A stretch of 64,000 nt of DNA from Streptomyces althioticus (GCA_014649355.1 BMSW01000010.1:1-64000); one strand, 5' to 3'. Shown: positions 53,722 to 62,011, numbered from the stretch's first letter. Notes: generated from the letters alone by a model not told the origin. Numbers and translations: made by a program.

Positions 53722-53759
53722 CTTCATGCGTCTGATCCGGCTTCATGCGCCTGATCCGG
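53722..53759. repeat. 19-bp direct tandem repeat
   Basis: CTTCATGCGTCTGATCCGG at 53722-53740 is repeated with one change (T to C) at 53741-53759, immediately upstream of the MarR remnant. The 611-bp stretch 53479-54089 holds only the remnant, this repeat and the promoter region of the aldo/keto reductase. Confidence 0.85.
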
Positions 53760-53891
53760 CCCCATGAGGGGGCCAGCATGATCACTTACGTGGCGCCGGA
53801 GCAGGCTTCGGCGACCACGGGCCGGGCGCTCGGCGCGGACGGCGGCTTGATCCCCACGATCGTCTCTTGACGGGCACGTGGCAGCCCTCAC

Positions 53892-53920
53892 TTGCATTAG
53901 CCCGCGTCTGCAATTATTGT
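53892..53920 (+). promoter_or_regulatory. Likely vegetative promoter of the aldo/keto reductase operon
   Basis: TTGCAT (53892-53897), 17 bases, TATTGT (53915-53920) in the most AT-rich patch of the region. GCAATTA occurs twice (53910 and 53942) and may be half-sites for the lost MarR repressor. Confidence 0.5.
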
Positions 53921-54089
53921 CCTAGCTCGTAAGGCGCTACCGCAATTAAATGCGGGACCGTCCGTACGGCCCCGGCGGGTGACTCCCGCCCGGTGCCCGG
54001 CCCTCCTTCGGGCGGACCGCCGCACCGGGGGCATCCGCTCCTTCACGCCTCACCCCCACACCGAGGCACCGATCGAAAAGGCACCATCC

Positions 54090-55100
54090 ATGTCCTTGAA
54101 GAACATCCTTCCCGGCCGTCTCGGCTTCGGCACCGCCCCCCTCGGCAACATGTTCCGCGCGATCCCCGACGAGGACGCCCGCGCCACCGTCGAAGCCGCC
54201 TGGGACCAGGGCATCCGCTACTACGACACCGCCCCCTTCTACGGCGCCGGCCTCGCCGAGGAGCGCCTGGGCGAGGTCCTCTCAACCAAGCCCCGCGACT
54301 CCTACGTGCTCTCCAGCAAGGTCGGCCGCGTCATCCTCGACGAGATCGAGACCGACGTCCCCGACTTCGGCGAGAAGGGCGGCCTGTTCGAGCACGGCAA
54401 CCCCAACAAGGTCCTCCACGACTGGACCGCCGACGCCACCGAGCGCTCCATCGAGGGCACCCTGCGCCGCATGGGCGTCGACCGTCTCGACATCGTCTGG
54501 GTCCACGACATCGCCCAGGACTTCCACGGTGACGCCTGGGTCAGCAAGTTCGAGGAGGCCCGCACCGGAGCCTTCCGCGTCCTGTCCCGCCTGCGCGACG
54601 AGGGCGTCATCCGGGCCTGGGGCCTGGGCGTCAACAAGACCGAGCCCATCGAGATGACCCTCTCCCTGGACGAGCCTAAGCCCGACGGATTCCTCCTCGC
54701 CGGCCGCTACACCCTCCTCGACCACGCCCACGCCCTCCAGCGCCTGCTGCCCCTGGCCCAGGAGCAGAACGTCGACATGGTTGTCGGTGGCCCCTACAGC
54801 TCCGGCATCCTCGCCGGCGGCACCAACTTCGAGTACCAGCAGGCCCCGCCGGAGATCATCGAAAAGGTCGAGCGCGTCAAGGCCCTCACCGACAAGCACG
54901 GCATCAGCATCAAGGCCGCCGCGCTCCAGTTCTCCCTGGCCCACCCGGTGGCCGCCGCCGTCATCCCCGGCGCGACGCGGCCGAGCCGCGTCGCCGAGGA
55001 CACCGCCGCGCTGAACGAGAACATCCCGGCCGCCTTCTGGACGGACCTGCGCGCCGCGGGTCTGGTCAGCCCGGCCGCCCCGTTGCCCAACGGCGCCTGA
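54090..55100 (+). CDS. Aldo/keto reductase (D-threo-aldose 1-dehydrogenase-like)
   Basis: This 336-residue NADPH- or NAD-dependent TIM-barrel enzyme shows the catalytic tetrad: Asp/Tyr in YYDTAPFYGAG, Lys in SSKVGR, His in IVWVHD. The subfamily with L-fucose/D-threo-aldose and pyridoxal dehydrogenases is suggested by GFGTAPLGNMF and the long insert NPNKVLHDW. Third codon positions are nearly all C, more strongly than in neighbours, suggesting high expression. ATG 54090; a long start at 53979 is unlikely. It is followed after 49 bp by an SRPBCC gene. Confidence 0.9.
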   Translation: MSLKNILPGRLGFGTAPLGNMFRAIPDEDARATVEAAWDQGIRYYDTAPFYGAGLAEERLGEVLSTKPRDSYVLSSKVGRVILDEIETDVPDFGEKGGLFEHGNPNKVLHDWTADATERSIEGTLRRMGVDRLDIVWVHDIAQDFHGDAWVSKFEEARTGAFRVLSRLRDEGVIRAWGLGVNKTEPIEMTLSLDEPKPDGFLLAGRYTLLDHAHALQRLLPLAQEQNVDMVVGGPYSSGILAGGTNFEYQQAPPEIIEKVERVKALTDKHGISIKAAALQFSLAHPVAAAVIPGATRPSRVAEDTAALNENIPAAFWTDLRAAGLVSPAAPLPNGA

Positions 55101-55149
55101 CCGGCACCCTCACCCCGGCCCCCCACCAGCACCACCATCTGGAGAAACC

Positions 55150-55569
55150 ATGGCCTCGACGTCCGTCAGCCGTATCGTCCCCGCCTCGCCCGAAAAGGTC
55201 TGGAGCCTCGTCGGAGGCTTCGACGCCCTGCCTGACTGGCTCCCCTACATCCCCGAGAGCACCCCGCTCGAAGGCGGCCGGGTCCGCCGGCTGAAGAACA
55301 CCGAGGGCGAAGTCATCACCGAACGCCTCGTCGACTTCAACGAGACCGAACGCCACTACAGCTACGCCATCCTCCAGGCCCCCTTCCCCGTGAACGGCTA
55401 CGTCTCCACCATCCGCGTCCACACCGTCCCCGGACAGGAGAACGCCACCGAGGTCCAGTGGTCCGGCCGCTTCAACCCCGACGGCGCCACCGAGCAGGAA
55501 GTCGTCGACCTGTTCACCGGCATCTACGCCGACGGCCTCGACGCCCTCCACCAGACCCTCACCGCCTGA
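55150..55569 (+). CDS. SRPBCC (START-like) family protein
   Basis: The 139-residue protein begins ASTSVSRIVPASPEKVWSLV, the usual SRPBCC helix-grip start, with GFDALPDWLPYIPES and the C-terminal helix DLFTGIYADGLDALHQTL. These hydrophobic-cavity proteins bind or modify small lipophilic ligands. ATG 55150 follows TCTGGAGAAACC. It is the second gene of the aldo/keto reductase operon and shares its extreme third-position C bias, so the two probably arrived or are expressed together. Confidence 0.88.
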   Translation: MASTSVSRIVPASPEKVWSLVGGFDALPDWLPYIPESTPLEGGRVRRLKNTEGEVITERLVDFNETERHYSYAILQAPFPVNGYVSTIRVHTVPGQENATEVQWSGRFNPDGATEQEVVDLFTGIYADGLDALHQTLTA

Positions 55570-55609
55570 CACCGACACCGGCCCCACCCCCAGGGAACCG
55601 GTCCCCGCA

Positions 55610-55642
55610 CGGCCCGGGCACGCACCCCGCGTACCCGGGCCG
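55610..55642 (+). terminator. Hairpin after the SRPBCC gene
   Basis: CGGCCCGGG (55610-55618) and CCCGGGCCG (55634-55642) form a perfect 9-bp stem with a 15-base loop, 40 bp after the stop; no T-run. Confidence 0.5.
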
Positions 55643-55755
55643 CGGCACGCCCGGACGCAAAGCCGCCCGTGAGCCGGACCATGCACACCATCCCAACGGC
55701 AACCGGGGGCGCCGTGGTTACGCCCGCGCCGCGCAGTCCCTAGCTGCGGAGCAGG

Positions 55756-56232
55756 TCAGAAGCGGGTGGTGAACCGGCCCTCGGGCAGTTCGCGCAGCCG
55801 GCCGCGGTCGACGAGTCTGACCGGCTTCCCGCGCAGCGGCTCCAGCTTGGACCGCATGCCGACATCGATTCCCAGGGCCTCGCCGGCCTGCCGGGTCATG
55901 ACCGGTCCGGCCGCCTGCCCCACGGTGGCCAGGATGCGCTGACAGTCCGGCGGGAGCAAGGTCTCCCCCATGTCCGGCACGCGGTGCGGGATCAGCATCA
56001 CCGCTCGTCCGCCCACCTGCCCGAGCGCAGGCGCAGCTGAGGCGCGTTCGTTGGCGAGCTGTTCGCTCACCCGCTCAAGAACCCGCTCCGCGACGGCGAG
56101 TTCGTCCCGCTCGGCCCGCACCTCCGCCAACTCCTTGGCGAGCAGTCCGGATCGTCCCGGCGTCGCCGGGCCTGCGCGCTCGGGCCGGCCGAAGACGCAC
56201 CGCGCCTCCCACCCGGGCTGATCCGGACCCAA
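55756..56232 (-). CDS. Hypothetical coiled-coil/winged-helix protein, possibly truncated
   Basis: The open frame holds 158 residues from a TTG at 56232. From about residue 30, LLAKELAEVRAERDELAVAER forms a coiled coil; the last 80 residues (AVMLIPHRVPDMGETLLPPD; VMTRQAGEALGIDVGMRSKL; VDRGRLRELPEGRFTTRF) look like a winged helix. I recall close relatives scattered in many copies in Streptomyces genomes, often near transposase remnants, but no transposase is visible here. The first 28 residues look non-native, so the gene may be 5'-truncated at the junction with the serine hydrolase. The start is uncertain. Confidence 0.5.
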   Translation of the reverse strand: MGPDQPGWEARCVFGRPERAGPATPGRSGLLAKELAEVRAERDELAVAERVLERVSEQLANERASAAPALGQVGGRAVMLIPHRVPDMGETLLPPDCQRILATVGQAAGPVMTRQAGEALGIDVGMRSKLEPLRGKPVRLVDRGRLRELPEGRFTTRF

Positions 56233-56236
56233 GTCC

Positions 56237-57673
56237 CTAGCCGCGCGGCGCGCGCAGTGCGCGCAGGGGCCAGGGGACCAGCGGTGTGGTGAGCCAGTGC
56301 GCGCGGAAGGTGCGGTCGGTGAGGGCGCAGGTGACGCGCAGCCGGTGCGGGGTCTCCAGGAAGGCGATGTCGACGGTGAGCGTGTCGGGACCGTGCCAGC
56401 CGCCGGTGACCGCGACCGGCACCGCGCCCTCGGTGACCGTCCAGTCCGTGCCGGTCCAGCGGGCCGCCAGCCGGTGGCCGCCCTCCTCCAGGGTCAGCGT
56501 CCAGCCGCCGCCGTCGTCCGCCGTGAGCTCCGCGGCGGCCAGCTTCGGCTGCGCGGCGACGAGCCCGCCCTCCGGGGTGAAGGCCGCCCCGGCCCAGTCG
56601 CCGGTCTCCGGCGCGGGGGCGCCGTCCGTCGCCGGCAGGGCGAGGCGCTCCAGGCGCTCGCGCAGGGCCGCGTCCTCGGCGTCGCGCCCGGTCAGCGGGG
56701 CGTCGCCGAAGGCGGGCAGCAGGTGCCGCCACACCAGTTCGAGGTAGCGCTGCATCTCCACGGTGGCGGTCGTCGCGGCGATCACCGCGTCGTGCTCGGG
56801 CAGCACCACGCAGAACTGGCCGTAGGCGCCGTCCCCGCGGTAGCCGTGCCGGCCCCGCCAGAACTGGTAGCCGTAGCCCTGGTCCCAGTCGGGGCGGTCG
56901 CCGCCGCCCATGGCCCCGGCGGTGTCGATGTGGGCGCGGGTGGCGCGCTCGACCCATCCCTCGGGCAGCAGCCGCTCCCCCTGCCAGACGCCGTCGTTCA
57001 GGTACAGCAGGCCGAACTTCGCTATCGCGTCGGTGGTGGTGTGCAGGCCGGCGAAGCCGATCTCGCGTCCGGCGCGGTCGCGGGACCACAGCGTCTCGTC
57101 GATGCCCAGCGGGTCGAACAGCCTCGGCCGCAGATACTCCACGAGGCTCTGCCCGGTGACCCGCTGCACGATCGCGGCGAGCGTGTAGGTGCAGGGCTGG
57201 TTGTAGGTGAACAGGGTGCCCGGGTCGCGCTGCGGCGGCTGGAGCAGGAAGCCGCGCACCGGTTCGGCCGGGTCGGCGCCGAACGCCTCGTCGACGGTCT
57301 CGTGGTCGTGTCCGCTGGCCATGGACGCCACGTGGCGCACCAGCATCGCCCGGCTGCGCGGGTCGGTGATGTCGGCGTCGATCTCCGGGAAGTAGGACAG
57401 CACGGGGGCGTCGAAGTCGATCAGCCCCTCCCCCTCGGCGAGCCCGGCGGCGGTCGAGGCGAAGCTCTTGCTGAGCGAGTACAGCAGATGGGGGCGTTCG
57501 GCGGTCCAGGGCGCCCACGAGCCGGAGGCCACGACCTTGCCGTGGCGCACGATCGTCACGCCGTGCGGTTCGATGTCCGGGTCGGCCTCGATCGCGTCGA
57601 GGAAGGCGTGGACGCCGGACGCGTCGACGCCCTGGGTCGCGGGGGCTGCGGTCGGGAGGGCTCGGTGGGTCAT
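56237..57673 (-). CDS. Serine hydrolase, beta-lactamase class C family
   Basis: The 478-residue protein has the SxxK nucleophile motif in LLYSLSKSFASTAAG and a YxN-like YNQPC; the C-terminal part (about 355-470) is a DUF-type lipocalin-like beta domain (WTLTLEEGGHRLAARWTG). Without a signal peptide it is probably a cytosolic esterase or peptidase rather than a resistance enzyme. ATG 57673 follows CAGGATGC; longer upstream starts overlap the opposite gene. It diverges from the LLM oxidoreductase by only 72 bp, so both promoters overlap. Confidence 0.88.
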   Translation of the reverse strand: MTHRALPTAAPATQGVDASGVHAFLDAIEADPDIEPHGVTIVRHGKVVASGSWAPWTAERPHLLYSLSKSFASTAAGLAEGEGLIDFDAPVLSYFPEIDADITDPRSRAMLVRHVASMASGHDHETVDEAFGADPAEPVRGFLLQPPQRDPGTLFTYNQPCTYTLAAIVQRVTGQSLVEYLRPRLFDPLGIDETLWSRDRAGREIGFAGLHTTTDAIAKFGLLYLNDGVWQGERLLPEGWVERATRAHIDTAGAMGGGDRPDWDQGYGYQFWRGRHGYRGDGAYGQFCVVLPEHDAVIAATTATVEMQRYLELVWRHLLPAFGDAPLTGRDAEDAALRERLERLALPATDGAPAPETGDWAGAAFTPEGGLVAAQPKLAAAELTADDGGGWTLTLEEGGHRLAARWTGTDWTVTEGAVPVAVTGGWHGPDTLTVDIAFLETPHRLRVTCALTDRTFRAHWLTTPLVPWPLRALRAPRG

Positions 57674-57745
57674 GGGGGCATCCTGCCCGGGGCACCGGCG
57701 GGTGATCCACCGTTTTCGCCGGTCGCCGCGGGGGACCCGGACGCC

Positions 57746-58717
57746 ATGGTGCAAATCGGGTACACGATGATGACCGAGCAGGCCGGCCCGCGTGAGCTGG
57801 TGGAGCACGTGGTGCGCGCCGAGAGCGCGGGCTTCGACTTCTCGGTGACCTCGGACCACTACTTCCCGTGGCTGGCCGAGCAGGGTCACTCGCCGTACGC
57901 GTGGAGCGTGCTGGGCGCGGCCGCGCAGGCCACCTCACGGATTCCGCTGATGACGTACGTGACCTGTCCGACGAAGCGGTACCACCCGGCGGTGGTGGCG
58001 CAGAAGGCGGCGACGATGCAGCTGCTGTCGGGCGGCCGGTTCCGTCTGGGGCTGGGGTCCGGCGAGAACCTCAACGAGCACGTGGTGGGCGGCGGCTGGC
58101 CGCCGGTGGACGTGCGCCACGAGATGCTCGAGGAGGCGGTGGAGATCATCCAGGCGCTCTTCGAGGGCGGGCACGTGAACTACCGGGGTGACCACTTCGA
58201 CGTGGAGTCGGCCAAACTGTGGGACCTGCCGGACCAGCCGCCGCCGATCGGGATCGCGGTCTCGGGCAAGCGGTCGTGCGCCCTCGCGGGGCACCACGCC
58301 GACCTGCTGATCGCCACCGAGCCGAAGCCGAAGCTGCTGGAGATGTTCGACGAGCACGGCGGCGAGGGCAAGCCGCGTGTGGGTCAGCTGCCGGTGAGCT
58401 ACGACCCTGACCGGGACACCGCCGTGGAACGGGCGCACGCCCAGTTCCGCTGGTTCGGCAACGGCTGGAAGGTGAACTCCGAGCTGCCGCACCCGGACTC
58501 CTTCGCGTCGGCGACCCAGTTCGTACGGACCGACGACGTCGCCTCCTCGATCCCCTGCGGCGACGACCCGGACGACTTCGTCGAGGCGGTCCGCCCGTAC
58601 GCCGAGGCCGGTTTCACGGAGATCGCCCTGGTGCAGATCGGCGGGGAGTCGCAGCCGGCGTTCCTGGACTGGGCGGAGCGGACGCTGCTGCCGGCGCTGC
58701 GGAAGGCCTTCGGCTGA
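57746..58717 (+). CDS. LLM-class F420-dependent oxidoreductase
   Basis: The 323-residue luciferase-like (LLM) enzyme has IGYTMMTEQAGPRELVEHVV at the N-terminus, SDHYFPWLAEQG with the F420-contact region, TCPTKRYHPAVVAQKAATM and GLGSGENLNEHV. It matches the F420-dependent glucose-6-phosphate-dehydrogenase-like subgroup. The cofactor is F420 or FMN; the substrate is unknown. ATG 57746 lies after GGGGGACCC. It ends in a hairpin at 58747 that overlaps the next gene's candidate promoter. Confidence 0.9.
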   Translation: MVQIGYTMMTEQAGPRELVEHVVRAESAGFDFSVTSDHYFPWLAEQGHSPYAWSVLGAAAQATSRIPLMTYVTCPTKRYHPAVVAQKAATMQLLSGGRFRLGLGSGENLNEHVVGGGWPPVDVRHEMLEEAVEIIQALFEGGHVNYRGDHFDVESAKLWDLPDQPPPIGIAVSGKRSCALAGHHADLLIATEPKPKLLEMFDEHGGEGKPRVGQLPVSYDPDRDTAVERAHAQFRWFGNGWKVNSELPHPDSFASATQFVRTDDVASSIPCGDDPDDFVEAVRPYAEAGFTEIALVQIGGESQPAFLDWAERTLLPALRKAFG

Positions 58718-58746
58718 CCGTCCGTGCGTGAGGTGTGACGGATTCA

Positions 58747-58772
58747 CCCGGAGAGCTGAGCATCTCTCCGGG
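58747..58772 (+). terminator. Hairpin after the LLM oxidoreductase gene, overlapping a candidate promoter
   Basis: CCCGGAGAG (58747-58755) and CTCTCCGGG (58764-58772) form a perfect 9-bp stem with loop CTGAGCAT. The GCAT of the loop is also the candidate -35 of the downstream promoter. Confidence 0.65.
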
Positions 58773-58783
58773 ATCCGGGGTAC
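58760..58783 (+). promoter_or_regulatory. Candidate sigma-B/sigma-H-type promoter of the SsgA-like gene
   Basis: GCAT (58760-58763), 14 bases, GGGTAC (58778-58783), matching GNNT-N14-16-GGGTAY, 38 bases before the GTG. In S. coelicolor the related ssgB is known to depend on the stress sigma factor sigma-H. Confidence 0.55.
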
Positions 58784-58820
58784 TAGAGGGCTCTACGTCG
58801 GTACGTCCCGGAGGCACCTC

Positions 58821-59246
58821 GTGAAGTCGTTCGTGCACAAGACCCTGGTGGTGGAGCTCCAGGCGGGCGACACGGAGCGCTTTCCCGTGCTCGCCCACCT
58901 GAGCTACGACCCCTCGGACCCGTTCGCCGTCACGGTCGTCTTCACCCTGGACGGCCGGGTGCTGGCGCGCTGGCAGCTCGACCGGGAGATGGTCACCGAG
59001 GGACTGAGCCGCCCGGTCGGCATCGGCGACGTGCGGCTGCGTCCGCAGGCCCGCGGGGTGGGGCGGGAGCTGCGGATGGAGTTCCTGGGCGAGGCGCGCG
59101 CCGACGGCGGCCGGCACCACGCCGTGGTGTTCGCCTGGGCCGAGGCCGTCGGGGAGTTCCTGACCGAGACCCACCGGATGGTGCCGCCGGGGTGCGAGGA
59201 GGTCCGGGTGGACGACTTCCTCGCGGACGTCCTGGCCAACAGCTGA
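58821..59246 (+). CDS. SsgA-like sporulation/cell-division protein (SALP)
   Basis: The 141-residue protein has the SsgA-family pattern VLAHLSYDPSDPFAVTVVF, WQLDREMVTEGLSRPVGIGD and the C-terminal VDDFLADVL. SALPs occur only in sporulating or morphologically complex actinobacteria and control septum siting, peptidoglycan processing and spore separation. Which paralogue (SsgC to SsgG type) is unclear; it is not SsgA or SsgB by the sequence I recall. GTG 58821 follows CCGGAGGCACC. A sigma-H-type promoter match lies upstream. Confidence 0.92.
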   Translation: MKSFVHKTLVVELQAGDTERFPVLAHLSYDPSDPFAVTVVFTLDGRVLARWQLDREMVTEGLSRPVGIGDVRLRPQARGVGRELRMEFLGEARADGGRHHAVVFAWAEAVGEFLTETHRMVPPGCEEVRVDDFLADVLANS

Positions 59247-59267
59247 GCTCTCCCGGGCCCTCGCCGG

Positions 59268-59765
59268 TCAGCGCGTGGTGTGGCGGTGGCGCGCCCACAT
59301 GGGCAGCCCGAACCAGCACAGCAGGTACCAGAACACCACCCCGGCCACCAGGTACGGCACGTAGTCGTCGTGGGTGGCCACGCGCAGGATCAGCAGCAGC
59401 GACGAGCTGGTGGTCACCAGCAGCAGCGCCAGTCCCAGCAGCGTGAGCCGTGACGCCCACTGCACCGCCTGCGGTTTGATGCGCCGTCCGCTGACGAGCC
59501 GGTGCAGCGACACCGGGCCGATCAGCGCCCCGGTCGAGCAGGCGCCCAGCACCACCGTGACGATGTAGATGGTCTTGTCGGTGCCGGACAGGTCCTCGTA
59601 GGTCGGGGTGAACACGACCGTCAGCAGGAAACCGAACAGGATCTGCACACCCATCTGGGCCACACGGACCTCCTGGATGAGCTCGGTCCACATCCGGTCC
59701 GCCCGCTCCTCCTCGGTCTCGTTGCGCCCCCGGCGCCTGCTCCCGTCCTGCTCCGCGTCCGGCAC
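59268..59765 (-). CDS. DUF6328 family membrane protein
   Basis: This 165-residue protein has a charged N-terminus (SRRRGRNETEEERADRMW), four hydrophobic helices (about 40-60, 75-95, 108-130, 138-160) and conserved RVAQMGVQILFGFLLT. This matches the actinobacterial DUF6328 family, of unknown function. GTG 59765 directly follows AAGGAGG, an ideal ribosome site, so the longer frame up to 59903 is excluded. It is convergent with the SsgA-like gene (21 bp apart) and divergent from the 113-residue hypothetical gene. Confidence 0.83.
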   Translation of the reverse strand: MPDAEQDGSRRRGRNETEEERADRMWTELIQEVRVAQMGVQILFGFLLTVVFTPTYEDLSGTDKTIYIVTVVLGACSTGALIGPVSLHRLVSGRRIKPQAVQWASRLTLLGLALLLVTTSSSLLLILRVATHDDYVPYLVAGVVFWYLLCWFGLPMWARHRHTTR

Positions 59766-59903
59766 GGTGCCTCCTTCGATCGGGTCTCCCCTCCGGTTTC
59801 CCCGCTTTCCCGGAAAGGAGAGCCCCCTCCCGCCGCCGGTTTGGCCGCGCGGGGCACGGTTACACGGTCGGCGACACGACCAGGCCGTACGAAAGTGGGA
59901 CAC

Positions 59904-60245
59904 ATGTCGGACACCCAGCTCACCGTGACACTCAGCGGCGGGGACGCCGACGACGCCCGGGCGGTCGTCGGGGCGCTGGAAGGCACGTTCGGTCCGCCGC
60001 AGGAGCGGCCCTCGGACACGGACGCGACCGTACGGATGGCGACGTTCGGCGGCGAGGGCGAAGGCACGGGCGCGGCGGACGACGGCCGCCGGCCCCTGTC
60101 GGAGCCGGTGACCGTCACCGTGCAGGGCACCCCGGAGGCGGTGCGCCGGGCGAGCGACGCGCTGTCGCGGTCCTTCACGGCCCGCGACGAGGGCGCCGCC
60201 GCCGGCGACCAGGAGCAGGAGCGTCAGCTCGTGCTGGAGTCCTAG
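59904..60245 (+). CDS. Small acidic hypothetical protein
   Basis: The 113-residue protein starts MSDTQLTVTLSGGDADDARA and has a beta-alpha-beta feel with two related halves (TVTLSGGDADDARAVVGAL; VTVTVQGTPEAVRRASDAL), separated by an acidic disordered loop. No domain recognised. ATG 59904 follows AAAGTGGGAC. It is convergent with the aldo/keto reductase gene, 12 bp between the ends. Confidence 0.68.
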   Translation: MSDTQLTVTLSGGDADDARAVVGALEGTFGPPQERPSDTDATVRMATFGGEGEGTGAADDGRRPLSEPVTVTVQGTPEAVRRASDALSRSFTARDEGAAAGDQEQERQLVLES

Positions 60246-60257
60246 GAGCCGCCTCCG

Positions 60258-61241
60258 CTACCAGCGGCCCTCCACCTGCTCGCGGATGCGCCGGTCGTAC
60301 AGGTCGGCGATCGCGGACAGGGTGGCGTCGGGCAGCTCCGGCAGCCGGGCGGCGGCCGCGTTGGCGCGGGCCTGTTCGGGCGAGCGGGCGCCGGGGATGA
60401 CGCTGGTCACGCCGGGCTGCTGGACGATCCAGCGCAGCGCGAGCTGGGCCGGGGTGTACCCCTCGGGGGCCAGCGCGGCGAACTCCGCGGCGGCCTCGAC
60501 GCCGGTCGCGTAGTCCACGCCGGAGAAGGTCTCGCCCTGGTCGAAGGCCTCGCCGTGCCGGTTGAAGGTGCGGTGGTCGTTCTCCGCGAAGACGGTGTCC
60601 TTGGTGTACTTGCCGGAGAGCAGACCCGAGGCGAGCGGGACGCGGGCGATGATCCCGACGCCGGCCTCGCGGGCGGCCGGCAGCACCTCGAGCAGCGGCT
60701 TCATACGGAACGGGTTGAGGATGATCTGCACGCTGGCCACGTTCGGCCGGGCGATGGCGGTCAGCGCCTCGGCGCAGGTCTCCACGCTCACGCCGTAGGC
60801 CGCGACGCGCTCCTCCTCGACGAGGGTGTCGAGGGCGTCGAAGACCTCGTCGCTGGAGTAGACGGGGGTGGGCGGGCAGTGCAGCTGCACGAGGTCGATG
60901 CGGTCGACGCCCAGGTTGCGCCGGGAGCGGTCGTTCCAGGCGCGGAAGTTGTCCAGGACGTAGTTCTCTGGGATCTGGTCGACACGGCGGCCCATCTTGG
61001 TGGCGACCAGCACGTGCAGGTCGGGCCGTCCGGCGAGGAACGACGCGATGGTCTGCTCGCTGCGTCCGTCGCCGTAGACGTCGGCGGTGTCGAAGAAGGT
61101 GACGCCCGACTCGGCGGCGGCCTCCAGCACCGCGAGGGCGTCCTTGTCGTCGACGTCGCCCCAGTCGGCGCCGAGCTGCCATGTGCCGAGGCCGATCACG
61201 GAGGCGTGCTGACCCGACCTGTCGAAAGTGCGCTCTTCCAT
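60258..61241 (-). CDS. Aldo/keto reductase (AKR11/12-like, general stress protein 69 type)
   Basis: In this 327-residue TIM-barrel oxidoreductase, the tetrad is visible: Asp and Tyr in FFDTADVYGDG, Lys in VATKMGR, His in LVQLHCPP. Motifs RSEQTIASFL and ILNPFRMKPLLEVL follow the bacterial YhdN/Gsp69-like group; in Bacillus the homologue is a sigma-B-controlled stress protein. The C-terminal VIPGARSPEQARANAAA contacts the cofactor phosphate, so NADPH is probable. ATG 61241 begins MEERTFDRSGQ. Its promoter region (61242-61303) contains no sigma-B-type match. Confidence 0.9.
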   Translation of the reverse strand: MEERTFDRSGQHASVIGLGTWQLGADWGDVDDKDALAVLEAAAESGVTFFDTADVYGDGRSEQTIASFLAGRPDLHVLVATKMGRRVDQIPENYVLDNFRAWNDRSRRNLGVDRIDLVQLHCPPTPVYSSDEVFDALDTLVEEERVAAYGVSVETCAEALTAIARPNVASVQIILNPFRMKPLLEVLPAAREAGVGIIARVPLASGLLSGKYTKDTVFAENDHRTFNRHGEAFDQGETFSGVDYATGVEAAAEFAALAPEGYTPAQLALRWIVQQPGVTSVIPGARSPEQARANAAAARLPELPDATLSAIADLYDRRIREQVEGRW

Positions 61242-61303
61242 GCCGGTCAGTCTGTCATCCGTCCCGGCCGGGCGAGCGGCGGCTCCCCCGCCGGGGCGGC
61301 TGC

Positions 61304-62011
61304 TCAGGCGCCCACGGCCGTCCGGCACTCGGGGTGGCCCCAGCCCTTGTCGTTCTTGGCGATGGGCTCGCCGGCCGTGTACGGCCGTCCGCACGGGCAG
61401 CGGCCGGGGAACTTGGCCTTGATGGTGCGGGAGGAACCGCCCGGCTTACGGGCGGACTTGGCGCCGCCGGAGGGACGGCGGGAGGAGCCGCCGGAGGACG
61501 GGCGCGGCACGGACGGCGGCGGCTCGGGCGAGCCCTGTGCGCTGCCCGCGTCCTGCTGGGCGGAGGCCGCCTGGCTGGCGGCGCGGTCGGCGAAGTCGTT
61601 GAGCCGGTCGCCGTCGACCTGGTGGGCGGGCACGTACCGGAACTCGACGGAGCGGTCCTGGAGCAGACCGTCGATGCGGACGACGAGCTCCTGGTTGGCG
61701 ACGGGCTTCCCGGCCGCGGTGCGCCAGCCGTTGCGCTTCCAGCCGGGCAGCCAGGTCGTGACGGCCTTCATGGCGTACTGCGAGTCCATCCGCACCTCGA
61801 GCGGCGCACCGGGGTCGGTGGCCGCGAGGAGCCGCTCCAGGGCGGTGAGTTCGGCGACGTTGTTGGTGGCGGTGCCGAGGGCGCCGGCCTCCCAGCGGTC
61901 CGGGGTCCCGGAGCCGTCCGCGATCACCCAGGCCCAGCCGGCGGGTCCGGGGTTTCCCTTCGAGGCCCCGTCGCAGGCGGCCACCACACGTTCACGCATG
62001 CGACCGATCAT
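61304..62011 (-). CDS. Ribonuclease HI family protein with C-terminal Cys motif
   Basis: In this 235-residue protein, residues 1-145 are an RNase H fold with acidic residues in AACDGASKGNPG, VAELTALERLL, VRMDSQYAMKAV and VPAHQVDGDRLNDFAD. It degrades the RNA strand of RNA-DNA hybrids. A Pro/Ser/Arg-rich linker is followed by GRCPCGRPYTAGEPIA and WGHPECR, a possible zinc-binding tail with three cysteines and one histidine (CxC...HPxC). There is no clear ribosome site, so translation may be leaderless; ATG 61999 is an alternative start. Confidence 0.9.
   Translation of the reverse strand: MIGRMRERVVAACDGASKGNPGPAGWAWVIADGSGTPDRWEAGALGTATNNVAELTALERLLAATDPGAPLEVRMDSQYAMKAVTTWLPGWKRNGWRTAAGKPVANQELVVRIDGLLQDRSVEFRYVPAHQVDGDRLNDFADRAASQAASAQQDAGSAQGSPEPPPSVPRPSSGGSSRRPSGGAKSARKPGGSSRTIKAKFPGRCPCGRPYTAGEPIAKNDKGWGHPECRTAVGA

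Noticed and set aside
55756..56232. Transposase or insertion sequence
   Set aside because: Although relatives of this protein are often seen near transposase remnants, no transposase domain, DDE motif, terminal inverted repeats or target duplication is visible here.
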